This document shows positions 27,919 through 37,411 of a stretch of DNA of 64,000 nt, piece after piece. The position numbers were made by a program, and so were the translations under genes. How positions within the stretch are numbered: position 1 is the first letter of the stretch; each line of letters starts with the position of its first letter. Source of the DNA: Glaciecola sp. 33A (GTDB lineage Bacteria > Pseudomonadota > Gammaproteobacteria > Enterobacterales > Alteromonadaceae). Below the pieces are notes generated by a model that was given only the letters and a program-made list of their open reading frames with translations, was not told the origin of the DNA and made no database searches. The stretch is from NCBI RefSeq assembly GCF_002836745.1, contig NZ_PJAR01000044.1, forward strand, positions 620,001 through 684,000, written 5' to 3'.

Positions 27919-28228
27919 TCTTAAATGGGCATGATGCAGACGTAGCTATTTTCGGATCATAGCGGTGGTTCGAAAAACTTTTTTTGACGATCTCGTTTAC
28001 CATGTGAATCAGTAAAACTACAAAAATAGCCTTTACATTGTGTAATGTAATAATCAGAAATATCCGCGATGATTAGAGTGACTTTTTCCTGTTAAAAGCT
28101 GAAAACGGGCTTTCACTTGTCCGCGATTAAGAATGGCTGGCGGCAGTAACGCTAGTTTTTCGAAGAGATTAATTTTTGCTAATCGGCAAGCTACTTTTTA
28201 CTATTTGGATTGCTCTAATCAAGATTTG

Positions 28229-28301
28229 TTTCCATCATGGAAAGAAATGACTTGCCAATATAGAAAGTTAATTGTACATTAGTTTCCGACTTGGAAACTA
28301 A
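28229..28301. promoter_or_regulatory. Two palindromic operators upstream of the membrane-protein/winged-helix pair
   Basis: TTTCC-ATCAT-GGAAA (28229-28243) and TTAGTTTCC-GACTT-GGAAACTAA (28279-28301) share the core TTTCC-N5-GGAAA. The second has perfect 9-bp arms and ends 12 bases before the ATG. They are probably autoregulatory sites for the wHTH protein of this operon. Confidence 0.65.
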
Positions 28302-28313
28302 TGAGTAGTAATA

Positions 28314-28775
28314 ATGACAAATGAAACAAACAAGATAGATTCGGATGAAGCCAAAGTCGCACTCGAATCAATTAAAAACTTAGAAGGTATTGCATTGCAA
28401 CGGGCTATGCCTTCGAAATGGTCTGGGATCTCAATTGCCTTAGTTGTAGGCCTTTTGGTATTTTTAATTGGAGCTGGCCTACGTGAATATTATATTTTTC
28501 CAATTATTGCTTTACCGCTAATCCTTGCGGTGCAGCGTAATAGAGCAAAATCATCACCGCGGACAATCAAAAAAGTTAAAAAGACCATCATTGCATTAGT
28601 TGGTCTAATCGCTTTCATGTGTGGTTTGATATTCATCGCTATTTATATGCGCTCCTCCTATGACACTTTGGCTGGCCCATTGGTTGCCGGTGTAATAGCA
28701 GGGTTAACGATTTATTGGCTAAGTGTCTCTGAACGTAACGAATACAAAAACAAAATCGATCAGGGTATGCGTTAA
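28314..28775 (+). CDS. Small membrane protein, unknown, co-transcribed with a wHTH regulator
   Basis: A 153-aa protein. A soluble N-terminal 40 residues (SDEAKVALESIKNLEG) is followed by four hydrophobic segments arranged as two hairpins (ISIALVVGLLVFLIGAGL, IFPIIALPLILAV, IIALVGLIAFMCGLIFIAIY and LVAGVIAGLTIYWL). Pairs of this type, membrane protein plus small wHTH, are common, and the membrane protein is often the regulator's target. Its stop overlaps the next start (TAATG). Function unknown. Confidence 0.7.
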   Translation: MTNETNKIDSDEAKVALESIKNLEGIALQRAMPSKWSGISIALVVGLLVFLIGAGLREYYIFPIIALPLILAVQRNRAKSSPRTIKKVKKTIIALVGLIAFMCGLIFIAIYMRSSYDTLAGPLVAGVIAGLTIYWLSVSERNEYKNKIDQGMR

Positions 28776-29062
28776 TGAGTGAATCACAGTTTGACAGTAT
28801 TATTCATGCCCCTAACCGGCTGCAAATATGCTCGTTGTTGTCGCCTCTTGACGATGCCGAGTTTCAGTTAATTCGTGACCAATTGGGCGTGAGCGATTCG
28901 GTATTGTCAAAACACGTGAAGCAACTGGAAGACGCCGGATACGTCAAGCAACGCAAAGAAAAAGTTAACGGCAGACAACGTACGTGGCTTTATTTAACTA
29001 AGGCTGGTAGAAAAGCATTTAAAGGGCACGTGGAAGAGTTGATGCGTATTGTTGATGTGTAG
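28775..29062 (+). CDS. Winged-helix transcriptional regulator (ArsR/MarR-like)
   Basis: A 95-aa single-domain winged helix. IIHAPNRLQICSLLSPL starts the first helices; LGVSDSVLSKHVKQLEDAGYV is the recognition helix; KVNGRQRTWLYLTKAGRKAF is the wing and C-terminal helix. This is the compact HTH_27-type family. No metal-binding cysteines are seen. Translational coupling to the membrane-protein gene and the palindromes upstream indicate an autoregulated two-gene unit. Confidence 0.88.
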   Translation: MSESQFDSIIHAPNRLQICSLLSPLDDAEFQLIRDQLGVSDSVLSKHVKQLEDAGYVKQRKEKVNGRQRTWLYLTKAGRKAFKGHVEELMRIVDV

Positions 29063-29064
29063 TG

Positions 29065-29084
29065 TAGGGCAAATGTCTGCCCTA
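29065..29084 (+). terminator. Hairpin terminator after the wHTH gene
   Basis: TAGGGCA and TGCCCTA pair perfectly around a 6-base loop and run into TTT, directly after the stop codon. Confidence 0.7.
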
Positions 29085-29171
29085 TTTAGCAGCGCTGGAC
29101 TTTCAGCATAAAGATATCGGGTGGATATTTATGCTTGTTACGACGGGATGTAATAATTTAAATAGTAATAA

Positions 29172-29211
29172 CTATGCTACCTCCGCCGTGGAAATAATGG
29201 CGGTAGCATAG
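29172..29211. repeat. Strong inverted repeat
   Basis: CTATGCTACC(TC)CGCC and GGCGGTAGCATAG pair with a 2-base bulge around an 11-base AT-rich loop. There is no T-tract and no adjacent gene end, so it is more likely an element end or structured RNA than a terminator. Confidence 0.5.
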
Positions 29212-29860
29212 ATGAACTAAAACATCATTTTTCATAAAATGAAAATCGGCGATTTCCCGTCTATTACTTTCTGTTTTCACGGCCTCCATAATTCAGAATT
29301 CAAAACAAGCGGCTCCCACTGTTGTGCAAACCAGTTATGAATATTGTTTTTGATGATGAACTGCTTTTATTTAAACAGACTTGTCTGAGGCGGCGCTCGA
29401 TTTTCGCCCTTAGATGCCTGCTTTCAGCGCGTATTTGGTATTTAAGCGGTTAGAAAATTAACTACCCCACCGCCCGTTGTTCCCTCGAAGCGGTCCCAAC
29501 GATGGGATGGAAAAGCGATTCCGCTTATGTCAGCTAAGTCGCATCTCCTGACATTATGAGTGCTCAACCGTCCGCTATGGTCGAAAAATAGTAGCAACAA
29601 AACCAGTTTTTTCGATCCGTCGCTACGACCATCATTGACAAAGATTTCTCACTCAATTTTGAAAGGCGTACGGCCCCTATTGCCGTGAGACCGCCTTACA
29701 TGATTAGGCCACAAGTGCTTGTGAGCTGACGTACGTTTTTCATTTTCAGCGTTAATGTTCGACTGAAAAGTGCAAGGAACTGCCGTAAAAGGCGAGCTAA
29801 AAGGTCCTTCTGATTATGTGCGCTCCAAACAGTGGTACTGGCAATTGGAGCTGATTTGGG
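29212..29860. other. Accessory intergenic DNA, no gene recognised
   Basis: About 650 bases with stops in all frames and base composition more GC-rich than the flanks. It probably contains decayed coding sequence, but I could not identify a family. Confidence 0.35.
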
Positions 29861-29867
29861 TGAAGGT

Positions 29868-30103
29868 ATTACCGTAAACGCAGATCTGATAAACCTGACT
29901 GGATGAACTCCGCTTATGACCGTAAAACACCCTATACTGATGAAGAGCTTAAACTGTTTGTCGATGGTTTTATTGAAAGCTTTGAAGGCGAGTGAGAAGA
30001 TTTAAAACTAGAATTTGGCGAATTGAAGGCTAGACGTCGAATTAAGAATGGTTTCATCGCCAAAGACGAAAACAATTTACTAAATATCGAACCAGATGGT
30101 TAA
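29868..30103 (+). pseudogene. Decayed small conserved protein with internal TGA
   Basis: A frame reading RSDKPDWMNSAYDRKTPYTD, then EELKLFVDGFIESFEGE, hits a TGA and continues EDLKLEFGELKARRRIKNGF and KDENNLLNIEPDG to a stop. The sequence on both sides of the TGA clearly belongs to one protein, as seen in small hypothetical proteins of marine gammaproteobacteria. A Trp codon at the TGA would restore the frame. No start codon is obvious. Function unknown. Confidence 0.5.
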
Positions 30104-30116
30104 GTTCATTAGATAC

Positions 30117-30158
30117 CTACATCGCACTTTTATGGAAGAAGTGCAATGTAGTGGCTTT
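30117..30158. terminator. Long hairpin terminator
   Basis: CTACATcGCACTT and AAGTGCaATGTAG pair in a 12-bp stem with one internal mismatch, around a 9-base loop. TTTTG follows on the plus strand. It lies between the decayed small protein and the end of the recombinase pseudogene. Confidence 0.65.
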
Positions 30159-30160
30159 TG

Positions 30161-30651
30161 TTAAGAATCAATTCCCCCCGATACCTCTAATGCATCATCA
30201 ACCTCTATACCTAGATATCTAACAGTACTTTCAAGTTTTGTATGACCGAGTAATCATTGGCAAGCTCATAGATTCTTTGTCTTTTTGTGAATAAGAGAAG
30301 GTTTTGTTCGCCTCATTTTATGCGTGCCGTATTGAGTCGCGTCTAAGTATATCGATTCGACCCAATGGTCAACAATCCGGCTATATTGTCGAGTTGATAA
30401 ATGATCAGATGCTTTCACTCTCGATTTGAACAAGTAATCACTTGACGTCAATTGGTATTGTTGGATTAACTGTGAAATCAATTCACGCGTGTTTTTAGTA
30501 ATTTCAAACTGAACCGGTTGCCCGGTCTTTTATTGAACTAGCATTGCTCTGGATTGCACATTTAGTCCATGTACAACGTCACGTAGCCTCAGAGAAACGA
30601 GGTCACAAGCTCTTAACTTACTGTCAATAGCTAGGTTAAATAGCGCTAAGT
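30161..30651 (-). pseudogene. Tyrosine recombinase (phage-type integrase), C-terminal half with stops
   Basis: Read on the minus strand, the segment encodes LRACDLVSLRLRDVVHGL, KTGQPVQFEITKNTREL, LSTRQYSRIVDHWV, YGTHKMRRTKPSLIHKKTKN and LLGHTKLESTVRYLG. These carry the catalytic Arg, HxxR, His and Tyr motifs of tyrosine recombinases. In-frame stops follow LVQ (TAA), KTKNL and CQ (TGA). The first 184 bases (30468-30651) are repeated at 34852-35034, where the N-terminal half of the same gene is found. The gene is dead. Confidence 0.85.
30468..30651. repeat. 184-bp direct repeat within the split recombinase (copy 1; copy 2 at 34852-35034)
   Basis: The two copies differ at only about seven positions including one single-base deletion. 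Both contain the same in-frame TAA in the recombinase frame. They flank a 4.2-kb segment. Confidence 0.9.
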
Positions 30652-30786
30652 GACTTGAGAGAAGCAAAAGAATAGTCACTTATTTATACAAGCTTGTTTA
30701 CTTTATGCTGCTAGGCAAAAACAAAAAACGAGTGTCATACAGAGCACTCGTTTTTTATCATCGATTTAGTAATATCTTAAATCCAA

Positions 30787-31354
30787 TTAACCCTCAAATC
30801 TAATGTCAAACGTTTTACTAAACCACCTATTCATTAACACTTTTTGCTCAAAATAAGGCTCTTCTTCACGATCAACTCTGTAGGTATCGAATGTGCCTAG
30901 CTTGGCATCGTCAGCATTCACTAAGTTGCATTGTGCATCCAAAATTTTGTAATCAAAGCGTAAACGATATTTATTTCTCAATCTGTTGCCTGGTACGTTG
31001 AGATTAATAGCACGGTAAGTGAGACCGTTAGGGCCAGAGTCAGAATCACTGCCTTTAACTCTGGTCTTGTCGTACACATGCGTTTCTAGGTAGGGTATTG
31101 ATATGTTGGTAACATCAATTTCTAGTGATTGCCCGTGTGGTAACCACTGCGAAAGAAAATCCAGGTGCTCCTGCAAATATTCAACGACCTGCTCGTCATA
31201 TTTGTTTGGTGATATAACAGTCAAGCTAACAATAGAGGAGCCGCTTGCTGTTCAGTAACACTAATGTTTTGGTCTTGCTCGGTGTCGGCAATTGCCGCTC
31301 CGCATAATGCCAATGCAAGCACCAACAATATGAGTTTACTATTATTTAATTTCA
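30787..31354 (-). pseudogene. DUF3016-like exported protein with a frameshift
   Basis: The signal peptide MKLNNSKLILLVLALALCGA, then AIADTEQDQN, begins at 31354. The mature part, SSIVSLTVISPNKYDEQVVE, then LPHGQSLEIDVTNISI and YRLRFDYKILDAQCNLV, lies one frame over. The shift falls near 31240. The mature part has the DUF3016 layout (VxxxxPxxY...LPxxQxLxIxVTxxxx). A TTG-initiated protein from 31224 (145 aa) would lack an export signal. Either the gene is broken or this base needs checking. Confidence 0.6.
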
Positions 31355-31359
31355 TATTA

Positions 31360-31943
31360 ATTCCTTGGTTCCGTGAAGCGTTAGGTGTCGAATAATCGTT
31401 ACACCAATTATATGAAGTTACGCTAACACTTGCGTGTACATTTAACTACAGACCAAAGAAGCTTAGTCGACAAGGACATGTTATTTGTATAATAAAATCA
31501 ATATCAAGTTAATTTGTGAACTTGCGAAACCTGATCCACTAAAATTTCCACCAGATGAACCTGTTCGACTCCTTTAGTCAAGTATTACGATGACTATTAT
31601 AGGCAAAGAGTGCACGATTCCTGCGAAGGAATAATGCCGCTCGTTTAAGACATTAAACGTCATTCGCCAGGACGACAATATGGGCACCCAAAAATCTCAA
31701 ACTCTATTATCGTCGGATACTACCGCAGTTGCACACAGACCTCCCCAATAACAAACGAAGCGCTATTTTGGATTAAACTAGTTCGTACAGAGACTAATTA
31801 ATCGAGGAAGATATTCACGCAAGACGTAAAATGCATTTAGATTCCGGCTTTGTTTAGTGACACTCGTGGTGATCAAAAGCCTAATTGGCGTTTTAGCGCT
31901 TTAGCCCTTTTTAAACTTCTATACAAGGCAGCTACAGATAGTT
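31360..31943. other. Accessory intergenic DNA, no gene recognised
   Basis: About 580 bases with stops in all frames; no repeat, hairpin or family match was found. The last part should hold the former promoter of the DUF3087 gene. Confidence 0.4.
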
Positions 31944-32300
31944 ATGCAACTCATCAAAATTGATAAAACCCGTTATCGTCGTCATTTAAGCCGTGTCATC
32001 GCAGCGTGTATCGGTGCATTTGTAGTAGGTAGCTTGGCTATTTCACAAACGCTTATTGCGCTATTTCCAGATCCAAGCGGCAATCACTTTCATTGAAACT
32101 TACTTGCCGTAGTGGTAACGGGCGCAAGCATTGGCTGAGTGTTAAACAAGTATCGCAACCACCCTTTTATGACCGAAGTCGTTTATGTATGGGAATTAAA
32201 GCAAGCGCTGAATAAAATTACCCGAAAAATGCGAAAGCTCAAAGAAGCCGCCGAGACCCGCAATGTGGATGCGATGTTGGCCATGCAATATAGCTATTTG
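31944..32300 (+). pseudogene. DUF3087 family membrane protein, two TGA codons and truncated by IS30 sequence
   Basis: From the ATG at 31944 the frame encodes MQLIKIDKTRYRRHLSRVIA, a membrane helix, then FPDPSGNHFH-TGA-NLLAVVVTGASIG-TGA-VLNKYRNHPFMTEVVYVWEL and KITRKMRKLKEAAE. This is the DUF3087 order; in the family both TGA positions are Trp. The sensible sequence ends at MLAMQYSYLAISR, where inverted IS30 transposase sequence begins. Confidence 0.75.
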
Positions 32301-32555
32301 GCTATCTCGCGAATAGATAATTGCGATGAGATACCGCGAGAAATTTCTTCCCGCTCTTGGGCCGTTAAAGATGATGCGGCTCTTTTTTTAAACTGGAGGC
32401 CTGATGCCGCTCGATTTGACCAATATACCCTGTATGCTTGAATGGCCTCTATCAAAGAACTTTGCTGTATCATGTGAAGATCCACCTTGCTGATATCGCG
32501 CTCAAATTAACGCACGTTGTTGTGCATTATAATAAATTCTTCTTCTCTGTTTCAT
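32294..32555 (-). pseudogene. IS30-family transposase N-terminal fragment
   Basis: The minus strand gives MKQRRRIYYNAQQRALI, a stop, then HSSIQGIL-like and LTAQEREEISRGISSQLSIR (EIAK) sequence, the N-terminal HTH region of IS30-type transposases. A GGAGG box precedes the ATG. The frame is broken at least twice. It joins the DUF3087 remnant at its 3' end. A second, shorter copy of the same start lies at 43432. Confidence 0.75.
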
Positions 32556-32710
32556 GGTAACGCCTCCGCTTTATTTTAGTATAGCGTTGCATAGACCGAT
32601 TGATCTCACATCCAAAAGCCGCCATTTAGCGGCGCTTAAAATGCACTAGATGAAAAGCGTTTGCTGTAGTTATTCGATATGCCTGTGTGAGCCATACTTA
32701 AACGCATTTG

Positions 32711-34618
32711 TTAATCGCATTTAACAGAAAAGTAGTCTTCATTATGAGTGACGGCGAGCTGTGGAAAGTCTTTTACTAAGTCATCATAATCGCTTTCAAG
32801 CCTATCTTTTAAACGGTATGAGGCTCTCAAGTGATGCTGCAATACGCTTATGCCTTTTTGTAGAAAGTATTCAGTGAATTCAGAATTTGAAGATACGTTA
32901 AAATTAAGGAAGTCATCCGAACTACGAAGTGAACTGTATCCTTTGATGAAAAAATAGAAAGGGTCGAGGTGCTTTTCCTCGCTCTTATCTATCTTATCCT
33001 TTAATTGAATGTATAGTTCAAATTTGCCTTTTTCAGTCAAGGTGTTGAGTAATAGATAGCTTTCGGGAATGTCATTAAAGTCTATTTCATCCAACCAAAG
33101 AGAAAATCCGTTAAACAGTGCGATTTGACGCAAAACTGCGAGGTTCTCAGTATGGGGCTTTAAATTGGCTTCACTCAATTTTTGAACTACCTCTTGTTCT
33201 GATAATGCTTTTGTCCTTAGCAAGTCTCTCGTCAAAATTGCGCTTAACATAGTTCGCTGGTCGTCACTTAAGGCAGGAAAGTCTATTTCATTGAATTCAA
33301 CTTCAGCTAGGGTTTTACCCTTTAGTTGCATGTCTTTCTCAATTAAAGCAATGCTGCTTCGAATTGCTTCAACGTCAGGCAAAGAGCCAAATGCATCGCT
33401 TTTGATGCTGCAATAATTATACTCAAAAGAATTTGTAACATCAGAGACAAAGTCATCAGGTGCAAATTCTTGCCACTGCGTGTAAGTCAAATTTCTATCT
33501 TGCATCCAGTTTTTCTTAGCATTGCATTCGGTTTCTTTCGCGACGACACGCTCATAAGATTCTTTGTCATACCAAAGCGCTAAGGCTGTTTCGGGCGCAT
33601 CGATTTCGTTCATTACTTGATAAGGGATATTGATGTTTTGCTCTTTTAATTGAGTTAGCTTATTTTTGAGACGGCGCCTGTCAAAAAAACCTGGCAGTTG
33701 ATAAAAGGCTAGGCTAGTGTCATATAAGTCGAGCATAGAAAGCAACTTATCCGCATCCCTTTTTAGCTGTTCATTGTTTAATTCATAATTGAGTGATGCA
33801 ATCACATTTGCACGAAGCCGATGTTCGTATGGATTAGCAAACCGAGCCAAGCTTGGATATTGGTTTAGTAAAGCAATGGCGACATCAATTCGTTTTGATG
33901 CCACGGCAGACGAGATAAGACTGCTTATTGGGCTCACTTGAGTGTTAGTCAACAACTGATTGGGTACATCAAATAAGGCGTCATTAAGTTTCGCAAGCAC
34001 ATTGTCAACAGGTTCATCGCTTAGCAGTGCTTGGTTGGCTCGCTCTAAAGAGATATGACTCCACAAAGACTGCTTTTCTGACGATAAATCAATAATATAA
34101 TTCATTTGTTCGCCCGCCGCTAGACGAGCATTATAATCTTCTATTAGAGAAACTAAACGACTGGCCGTAGGTAAAGAATGAAATATGGGTAGGTCTCTAT
34201 TTAGCAATTCAAAATCCAGCGCTTTGTTATACCACTTGCTGGCGTCCATCCAACTCAAATGAGCCCAAATTCCATCCGCAACCTCTTGTTTTGTGCTCCC
34301 CGCAAAGTAGGCTTGAGCGGCAACTTTATTTATTTGTCTATGTACAAGATTCAGGCTTTCATTTCTGTCAATAGTGGCGCATTCCTCCTTAGAAATTGAT
34401 GAAATGGGCGAAGCTACTTTCTCAAATATAGGTAAATTCGCCTCAGGCACTTGAATAGAAGAGACTTGATGGGGTTTGACGAGTTTAATGTCTGCATCGT
34501 CTTCACCCGTGCTCACCTTCGATATTGAGCTGCTTGAGTAACTCATTGAATGTGTAAACAAATAGACTGCAACAACTAGCAGAGCAAGCCCAATAAATAT
34601 AAACGCTTTGTTTTTCAT
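32711..34618 (-). CDS. Large membrane-anchored protein, unknown
   Basis: A 635-aa protein, intact in an otherwise decayed region. It starts MKNKAFIFIGLALLVVAVYLF, a single N-terminal membrane anchor. A long, mainly alpha-helical, acidic periplasmic or exported part follows, with many Leu/Ala-rich helical segments that look like degenerate TPR/Sel1-type solenoid repeats (for example ALLNQYPSLARFANPYEHRL, KLLSMLDLYDTSLAFYQLPG). I see no catalytic motif. An in-frame upstream methionine (34648) lacks a ribosome site. It lies inside the segment bounded by the duplicated recombinase pieces and may be its cargo. Confidence 0.7.
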   Translation of the reverse strand: MKNKAFIFIGLALLVVAVYLFTHSMSYSSSSISKVSTGEDDADIKLVKPHQVSSIQVPEANLPIFEKVASPISSISKEECATIDRNESLNLVHRQINKVAAQAYFAGSTKQEVADGIWAHLSWMDASKWYNKALDFELLNRDLPIFHSLPTASRLVSLIEDYNARLAAGEQMNYIIDLSSEKQSLWSHISLERANQALLSDEPVDNVLAKLNDALFDVPNQLLTNTQVSPISSLISSAVASKRIDVAIALLNQYPSLARFANPYEHRLRANVIASLNYELNNEQLKRDADKLLSMLDLYDTSLAFYQLPGFFDRRRLKNKLTQLKEQNINIPYQVMNEIDAPETALALWYDKESYERVVAKETECNAKKNWMQDRNLTYTQWQEFAPDDFVSDVTNSFEYNYCSIKSDAFGSLPDVEAIRSSIALIEKDMQLKGKTLAEVEFNEIDFPALSDDQRTMLSAILTRDLLRTKALSEQEVVQKLSEANLKPHTENLAVLRQIALFNGFSLWLDEIDFNDIPESYLLLNTLTEKGKFELYIQLKDKIDKSEEKHLDPFYFFIKGYSSLRSSDDFLNFNVSSNSEFTEYFLQKGISVLQHHLRASYRLKDRLESDYDDLVKDFPQLAVTHNEDYFSVKCD

Positions 34619-34851
34619 ATAGCACTCAGTTCCTTGTGCGAGAAGCAAAACAACGAGAGTTCATACTAACGTGACCCATTACAAAGTTTCAAGCGAAGTA
34701 GCGTAATAGCGAAAGAATACTGGACGTAATACGCTTTTATAAGAAGTTTAGATACGAACAGTAAATAACCTCGCGAAGTAATTCTAAGACCGAAAGTCAC
34801 CGGCCCCTCTCTGCCTCACTGGAGCCAATCAAGGCTTAAGATTATCACGGA

Positions 34852-35166
34852 AACTGTGAAATCAATTCACGCTGTTTTTAGTAATTTCAAACTGAACCGG
34901 TTGCCCGGTCTTTTATTGAACTACCATTGCTCTGGATTGCACATTTAGTCCATGTAAAACGCCACGTAGACTCAGAGAAACGAGGTCACAAGCTCTTAAC
35001 TTACTGTCAATAGCTAGGTTAAATAATGCTAAGTCTCTAACATTACCCGCTAGCTCAAGTCGAATACGAATAGCCCAGATTTGCTGAAGTTTACGTGGGT
35101 GTTTTTGACCAACAAGCTTATTTTTATTCCAAGTTTCTTTTGCCTATAAACTGTAATTTGATACAT
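34852..35166 (-). pseudogene. Tyrosine recombinase, N-terminal half
   Basis: The minus strand gives MYQITVYRQK, a 1-base shift, then KETWNKNKLVGQKHPRKLQQ, IWAIRIRLELAGNVRDLALF, NLAIDSKLRACDLVSLSLRG, and the same VVQ-TAA-KTGQPVQFEITKN stop as the other copy. Bases 34852-35034 duplicate 30468-30651. Together with the C-terminal half at 30.2 kb it reconstitutes one recombinase gene. Confidence 0.85.
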
Positions 35167-35336
35167 CGTGTTACCTCTTTCATATTTGGTTGATGTGGAT
35201 GAACGACCGCACATACTAGAGATGAGCTACATATCATGTTAAAGACGAATTTTTCGTTCAGAATATTGACACTTTTTGAGATAGTCATAGGTCGATAGCA
35301 CATAAGACGTGGGCGTATAGTAAACCAAGCAGGGTT

Positions 35337-35495
35337 TCAATTAACCAGAAATTTTGCGATGACAATTAGAAGCGTTAAACTGGTCCCTAGTTCTTCGCAA
35401 ACACTGTTAGCAGTAACAGCATCTTCAGAAGCCTTGCGTAACGCCATAAGTTTAAACTCGGCTGAGTATCTTTGATAACTTTTACCTTTTGTCAT
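35337..35495 (-). pseudogene. IS3-family OrfA fragment
   Basis: MTKGKSYQRYSAEFKLMALR, then KASEDAVTANSVCEELGTS, is the helix-turn-helix start of an IS3-type OrfA. The frame diverges after about 42 residues and no OrfB is present. GGAGGT precedes the ATG. Confidence 0.7.
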
Positions 35496-35519
35496 GAAAC
35501 ACCTCCTGTTGTATCTCAA

Positions 35520-35904
35520 TAACAGTTATAGTCAGAACTTTCAAGATCTAGCGTACTGTCGGGTTTCTTTACACAATTTTAACTCATGGACATTTCGTTA
35601 AAATTGCTGATTTATCATTGATTGAGTTAATCGGTATCACTTGTCAGTCAATATTTATCTACTATTCAGCTCCTTAGAACCATAACGGACGGGCAGATTA
35701 TTTAAACAATTGTGTCACTTAAAGTGACTTCACTGTCGGCTTTTGTTACACAATTGATATTTTCAAATAAACTAGATTTAGTAACTTACTGTTTTTAATT
35801 AATAAAAATTTCACGGCATGAATTATGCACAGTTGGATACGTTGCCTCAGTTAATAAATGGCCATTTTGAGCCAATCATTGAGCACTAAAAAGGGATTTA
35901 GAAC
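35520..35904. other. Promoter region of the PEP-CTERM gene
   Basis: 385 AT-rich bases without an ORF. It should contain the PEP-CTERM gene promoter; AAAGGGA lies just before the ATG. No box that I can name with confidence was seen. Confidence 0.35.
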
Positions 35905-36633
35905 ATGAAGATTAATATAGTAATAAGCCTGATTATTTTATGTTTATGTCATAATGCAACTGCGAATTTAATAACTTTTGACGATAACATTATTGGCGAA
36001 AAATATGCCGACGGTTCGTATATTAGTGGGCGTTTTGACATCAACTCTTACTTAGCTGAAGACGAATTCAATTATCCATACGATATTAATAGCATATCCC
36101 TAGAATTTAACTTTCGCGACGACGATAATGATTTAACTAGCCAATTAATACAGACTAGTTACTTTTATTGGTTCGAGCAGCCCGGATACACTGCATACTA
36201 CAGAAGGCTATACACACAGAACGTTGACGAGATTGAGCATTTCCACGTCTGGGACACGGCAAATAATATATGGAAGACAGTGGTATCAAATTATTATTCT
36301 ATGGGACAACAATACATTGGAGTAGCAACATGGGACGGCCAAGTTGCCAATGACCGGTACGCCACTATCGCATATACTAATGAATATAAGGGTTTCGGCG
36401 GTTCCCGGACGATTTCAACCGGCGTTTCTGCGGGTCAAGCTCAAACATTACGAACAACAGGAATTTTAGGCTATCATACTTACATAGAAGGAGATGGTTA
36501 TCTAGTGTCAGCTAAGATGACAATAGATGTCCAACCGAACCCGTCGATAAATGTAGTAGAACCATCTACACTCGCTATTTTTGGATTAGGAATAATAGGT
36601 TTAGCCTCACGTCGATTTAAGAAACAAGCTTAA
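35905..36633 (+). CDS. PEP-CTERM sorting-domain protein
   Basis: A 242-aa exported protein: signal peptide ISLIILCLCHNATA, a mainly beta mature part rich in Tyr and Asp, and the C-terminal PEP-CTERM tripartite signal VVEPSTLAIFGLGIIGLASR RFKKQA (here VEP, one membrane helix, basic tail). Such proteins are cut and attached by an EpsH-type exosortase, often linked to exopolysaccharide. No exosortase lies in the window. The middle part was not recognised. The gene is intact though both flanks are decayed. Confidence 0.82.
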   Translation: MKINIVISLIILCLCHNATANLITFDDNIIGEKYADGSYISGRFDINSYLAEDEFNYPYDINSISLEFNFRDDDNDLTSQLIQTSYFYWFEQPGYTAYYRRLYTQNVDEIEHFHVWDTANNIWKTVVSNYYSMGQQYIGVATWDGQVANDRYATIAYTNEYKGFGGSRTISTGVSAGQAQTLRTTGILGYHTYIEGDGYLVSAKMTIDVQPNPSINVVEPSTLAIFGLGIIGLASRRFKKQA

Positions 36634-36919
36634 AAAGTTCGTCTCACACTCTACATCTGGTTTTAACGACATTATTCCTGAATAAACCCGTGTAAGCCAA
36701 CGTTGTCGATAATCATCAATAAGTATCTTCCAATTCGGTAGGTGCTTTTTGCGCATAAAGCCGTGTTAATCGACGAAGGTGATTTTGTTTTGTTCGTTTA
36801 TCACGATGTTCCCCCTAAGTAGCACCTGTGCTCAACGATCCCTTATGCCGTAATGCAGACAGTGGAGATTAGTCGCAGCTCTCAATTTAAAATGGTCGAA
36901 TTGAGTCTAGGCTAATACA

Positions 36920-37375
36920 AATAAACACTTTTAAAAAACGCTCCTAAAGTTTAGTTGATACATCATTGAGTCTTGACTTGCTTTCCATATTTCCTCATCG
37001 GGTAGACTTGTTCTAGCCAAGGTTACAATTTCTCTTTTTGTCGTATTTGACATTGCGCATCCCAAATATATTGCACCGAATACTCTTGGGTCTTCTTCCC
37101 CGTAATAAGGATTCGATGTATCGTGATTTGAATCGAAGATTGAAATACGCCATTCTTTCTCCTAACTCCAAATTATATTTTTCGTTAACGCAGTTGCTTT
37201 GTGTCTCGCAGGAAAGTCTAGTGAACTCTCGCAAAGTAGATATTTTCCTCCACCCTTTTCAATAGCTTACTATTGAATTCATCAAGGTTGATTTGTGGGA
37301 AAAAAGAAAACTTATGATCGAAGGCTCCGTTATACTCCGACGGCAGTGACTACCTCAACTTTTTGTTTTCGATTA
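36920..37375 (-). pseudogene. Decayed gene in several frames, possibly an old cassette
   Basis: Two minus-strand pieces read sensibly in different frames: YNGAFDHKFSFFPQINLDEF, then KLLKRVEENIYFA (about 37345-37230), and RISIFDSNHDTSNPYYGEED, then PRVFGAIYLGCAMSNTTKRE and IVTLARTSLPDEEIWKA (about 37155-36960). They probably come from one gene interrupted by at least one frameshift and stops. The family was not recognised. It lies immediately downstream, on this strand, of the attC-like site at 37.4 kb. Confidence 0.4.
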
Positions 37376-37411
37376 TAAGTTTGGCGGTATCAGCGGTTAC
37401 GAATTCTACAA

